Below the pieces are notes generated by a model, which saw nothing but the letters and a program-made list of their open reading frames with translations, searched no databases and was not told the origin of the DNA. The position numbers and the translations under genes were made by a program. Below, one piece after another: positions 46,443-48,984 of a stretch of DNA of 48,984 bases; position 1 is the first letter of the stretch, and each line of letters begins with the position of its first letter. The DNA is from a virus, in IMG/VR virus record IMGVR_UViG_3300046467_000959, positions 1 to 48,984 of that record. One strand, written 5' to 3'.

Positions 46443-48388
46443 TGCCGTACCCGCTGGACGACGAGGGCCGGGTGCCGTTCATCCGGCGATGCATGAGAGA
46501 CGCTGAAGCACGCGAGACTTTTCCTGACGATGACCAGCGAGCGGCTTTCTGTTACGCTCAATGGGACGAAGGTCAGGGCTACGGCGACAAGAAGAAACGC
46601 AAACGGAGGTCACGGAAGATGGCTCTCGAACCCAAAGCTGAAGAACGCCACGGCTCGTTCCTGACCAGGTGCATGGCCGACGTTGACATGGCCGAGGAAT
46701 ACGAATCGGACGGTGAACGCGAGGAAGCGTGCGAGCTGATCTGGTCGGAAGCCGAAGCACCGAAAGCCGAGGGCGAGGGTGAAGATGTCCCCGAGGAATA
46801 CTCGGCAAAGGCGCAAGCTGAAGATGACGACCCGGAAGCACCACCGAAGGGCGAAGGTGAAGCACGGGACAAGTGGATCGCGGATTGTCTGGTGTCACCG
46901 GACGTGGTCGCCGAGATACCCGACGACGAGAAACGGTTGTCACACTGCGAGGAACAGTGGGCCGCCGAGTACGGTGACGGTGAAGACCTGGAAGAAGAAC
47001 AGGCGTTTCGGGTGGTGCAGGGTGTGGTGCCGTACAAAGCGACCCCGGCGATGGCCGAGGATGCGGGATGGGATGGCGACGCGGCGCGTAAAAGCCTGGA
47101 GGGGTGGGCGTCCGGTGGTGGTGACCTGGACCTGGACAACAGCGGCCAGCGATCCAAATACGAGCAGGGGTTCACGTTTGTCCACGACGACGGGACCACG
47201 TTGGCGAATTACTCGTTGCCGCACCATGAGGTCGTCGGTGGTTCGTTGAAGGTGAACCGGCACGGCGTCAGCGCGGCCATCGCTGCGATCAACGGCGGGC
47301 GTGGTGGCGTGGACATGAGCGAGAGCGAACGGCGCGGCGCATACGACCACCTTGCCAAGCACCTCAAGGCGATGGACCTGGACCCGCCAGAGTTCAAGCA
47401 GTCGGCCATCCGTATCCTGACCGGCGAGCAAGCGTTGGCGGCGGCGTCTGATGCCGAACGATTGCCGACCGGATACCTCCAGCACTGGAGCGACCAGACG
47501 GTTGTGCAGAGTACGCAGCCGACGAAGATGTCAGCCGACTTCATCGTGCTGACCCGGCAGCGTGAGCCGAACCGACACGGCAACATCGTCCAGATCGCTG
47601 ATGGCGAGAACGGGCGCGGACTGATGCTCGACCACTACCGGACGAACCCGGTGGTGATGTTCGACCACGGTCTCAACACGACTCTGCCCATCGGGACCAG
47701 CGAGGGACCGGACGGGAAGTTGAGCGTGCGGCTGACCAAGAACCGGGCCACGGCTCGGGCGTACTTCAGCCAGTCGCTACCCGAAGCCGCCACGATCTAC
47801 GCCCTGATCGACGAGGGTATCCTGCGCACGGCGTCTGTACAGTTCCTGCCCAAGCGGGCACGCAAGCTGTCGATCAAGCAGCGTCAGGACTTCGGCGATG
47901 ATGAGGTATCACTGGTGGACGGCATCGGTCTGGATTACACCGAGAGCGACCTGTTGGAGTGGTCGGTGGTCTCGATCCCGGCTGACCCTGGTGCGGTGCG
48001 TCGGTGCCTGGACCGGGGACACGTCAACGGCGAGGTCATCACGATGTCGCTGATGCCGGTGATGAAACAAATGGGCGGGCCGGTTCCGGTCTGGTCGCCG
48101 GGTTGGTCGCCGCAATCACAGCACGTCATCTCAGTCGATGAAGACGAAACGAGCGTGACGGTGAAGTATGAGCGGCACCGTGAAGACGAGGAGGAGCAGG
48201 GAACCGACATTGACACGGAAGCGCCCATCCAGACAATTGACTACGAAGCCGTTGCCGCTGCGCTCCAAGACGAGTGGAAACAACGGCAGAAGGTAGCGGG
48301 AGCAACTAAGGCCGTGGCCGAGGCACTTAAGCCGGTGACCGAAGCGATGGACAAACTGGAAGCCAAACTATCACGCCTGACCGGATAG
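46442..48388 (+). CDS. prohead protease with N-terminal repeats and scaffold-like tail
   Basis: A 648-residue protein. Three copies of a C-x8-E-x-F/I-x-D-x-x-x-R-x-x-x-C-x-x-x-W unit occur at about 15-45, 68-108 and 150-185. A domain with Y-K-A-T-P, ANYSLPHHEV and AINGGRGGV (about 195-305) follows. The protease has MFDHG (His) near 400 and EGILRTASVQFLP (Ser) near 450, the S78-type pattern. A C-terminal coiled coil (about 600-648) may be the scaffold. Most phage proteases are 200-250 residues, so this is a large fusion. Confidence 0.78.
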   Translation: MPYPLDDEGRVPFIRRCMRDAEARETFPDDDQRAAFCYAQWDEGQGYGDKKKRKRRSRKMALEPKAEERHGSFLTRCMADVDMAEEYESDGEREEACELIWSEAEAPKAEGEGEDVPEEYSAKAQAEDDDPEAPPKGEGEARDKWIADCLVSPDVVAEIPDDEKRLSHCEEQWAAEYGDGEDLEEEQAFRVVQGVVPYKATPAMAEDAGWDGDAARKSLEGWASGGGDLDLDNSGQRSKYEQGFTFVHDDGTTLANYSLPHHEVVGGSLKVNRHGVSAAIAAINGGRGGVDMSESERRGAYDHLAKHLKAMDLDPPEFKQSAIRILTGEQALAAASDAERLPTGYLQHWSDQTVVQSTQPTKMSADFIVLTRQREPNRHGNIVQIADGENGRGLMLDHYRTNPVVMFDHGLNTTLPIGTSEGPDGKLSVRLTKNRATARAYFSQSLPEAATIYALIDEGILRTASVQFLPKRARKLSIKQRQDFGDDEVSLVDGIGLDYTESDLLEWSVVSIPADPGAVRRCLDRGHVNGEVITMSLMPVMKQMGGPVPVWSPGWSPQSQHVISVDEDETSVTVKYERHREDEEEQGTDIDTEAPIQTIDYEAVAAALQDEWKQRQKVAGATKAVAEALKPVTEAMDKLEAKLSRLTG

Positions 48389-48412
48389 GTCGCACACCCA
48401 AGGAGATCACGG

Positions 48413-48984
48413 ATGACAGACGAACGAACAGGCGCGACCGACGACGTGCAGCAGGTCGTGGACGCGGTGAAGTCAACAGTGGACGAACAGGTCGCCCCGC
48501 TCATGGAACGACAGTCGGCTCTCGACGAGAAACTGGACGAACTGGCACAGCCGTCCTCCAACGCCAGCCAGTTGTTCGGCGGCGGTTCGGCTGCGGGTCA
48601 CGTCGGACCCCAGACCGGAAGCCAGGGCTACAGTTTCCTGCGCGCGCTCGGTCTGCGGCAGGGGTTCCTCAAGCCCGAGGAAGCGAAGTACGAGCTGGAC
48701 GTGAACAACCGTCTGCGCAAGCACTACGTTGACCAGGGCGGCATGACATTGGCTGGTGCGAACTCGATGCTGGTTCCTCTCGGCTCGTCTCACATCGAGA
48801 ACCTGGACAGCGGGCTGGGTGGCGAATTGCGTCAGGCAATGGCTCAGTCTGTCACCGGTCAGGACGCGGACCAAAGGAACTGGGTCGCCCAGAAGATCGG
48901 CGGCACTGTCGGTCAGGCGATCAGTTGGTCAAGTGACCCGGCTGGTGCGCTGGTTGCCAACGCTCCGCTCGGCGAACTCATCGA
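48413..48984 (+). CDS. major capsid protein, N-terminal part (runs off the window)
   Basis: SD AAGGAGATC, ATG 48413; 190 codons are visible. Residues 5-45 are a helical, acidic region (DDVQQVVDAVKSTVDEQVAPLM, then LDEKLDEL), like the scaffold-type delta domain of HK97 gp5. YSFLRALGLRQGF and the GGTVGQAISWSSDPAGALV stretch fit the N arm and E loop of the HK97 capsid fold. The matching C terminus is at 3-92. Confidence 0.72.
   Translation, partial: MTDERTGATDDVQQVVDAVKSTVDEQVAPLMERQSALDEKLDELAQPSSNASQLFGGGSAAGHVGPQTGSQGYSFLRALGLRQGFLKPEEAKYELDVNNRLRKHYVDQGGMTLAGANSMLVPLGSSHIENLDSGLGGELRQAMAQSVTGQDADQRNWVAQKIGGTVGQAISWSSDPAGALVANAPLGELI

Noticed and set aside
1-48984. Integrase, attachment site or full lysogeny module
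   Set aside because: No tyrosine or serine recombinase motif was found. The HTH pair alone does not show lysogeny.

Overview
The window is most of the genome of a tailed siphovirus-type phage with a long, tape-measure-bearing tail. Almost every gene is on the + strand, and most neighbours overlap by 1 to 4 bases (ATGA, TGATG or GTGA junctions). The right end stops inside the major capsid gene, after 190 codons. The left end opens with the last 29 codons of what is probably the same gene. The two ends do not join in frame, so some capsid sequence is missing, but the gene order terminase - portal/MuF - protease - capsid - connectors - tail closes into a circle. The DNA is GC-rich and most genes have Shine-Dalgarno sites. 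A few genes sit right behind a sigma70-like promoter and look leaderless. The host cannot be named from this sequence. A GC-rich bacterium such as an actinomycete or a planctomycete is my inference only.

Layout. 1-12,231: capsid end, connectors, tail terminator, major tail protein, two chaperones linked by a likely -1 frameshift, tape measure, and a 1404-residue tail-tip protein. The tip protein ends in Cys-rich modules joined by Thr-rich linkers, including about 39 Thr in a row. 12,251-16,814: an extra copy of the last module, then a prolyl-hydroxylase-like 2OG oxygenase, a methyltransferase, a glycosyltransferase with polypeptide-GalNAc-transferase-like motifs, a second probable glycosyltransferase and Cys-rich small proteins. 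16,862-21,184: a MoxR/CobS-like AAA+ ATPase, its likely partner, unknowns and a CsrA homologue. 21,382-27,238: recombination and replication genes (Gp157, RadD-like helicase, primase, HNH, RusA). 27,226-30,764: a secreted trypsin-like protease with a collagen segment, an NlpC/P60-like peptidase, a holin candidate and a thermonuclease.

30,781-31,866 holds a convergent pair of HTH regulators and a 0.5 kb noncoding region with perfect inverted repeats and ten 11-bp iterons, the best candidate for a replication origin. 31,909-35,278 holds small unknown genes. 35,283-40,504 is a DNA-modification cassette: a cytosine-methyltransferase-like gene split at a run of nine G, a ParB-like protein, two tandem DpdA-like transglycosylases, a methyltransferase, QueD, QueE and FolE. 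40,504 to the end holds terminase, three small genes, portal/MuF, a protease fusion and the capsid start.

The most exciting possibility is that the phage carries its own mucin-type modification system. The glycosyltransferase, hydroxylase and helper genes lie directly behind a tail protein that is an obvious acceptor. A second modification system acts on its DNA (7-deazaguanine).
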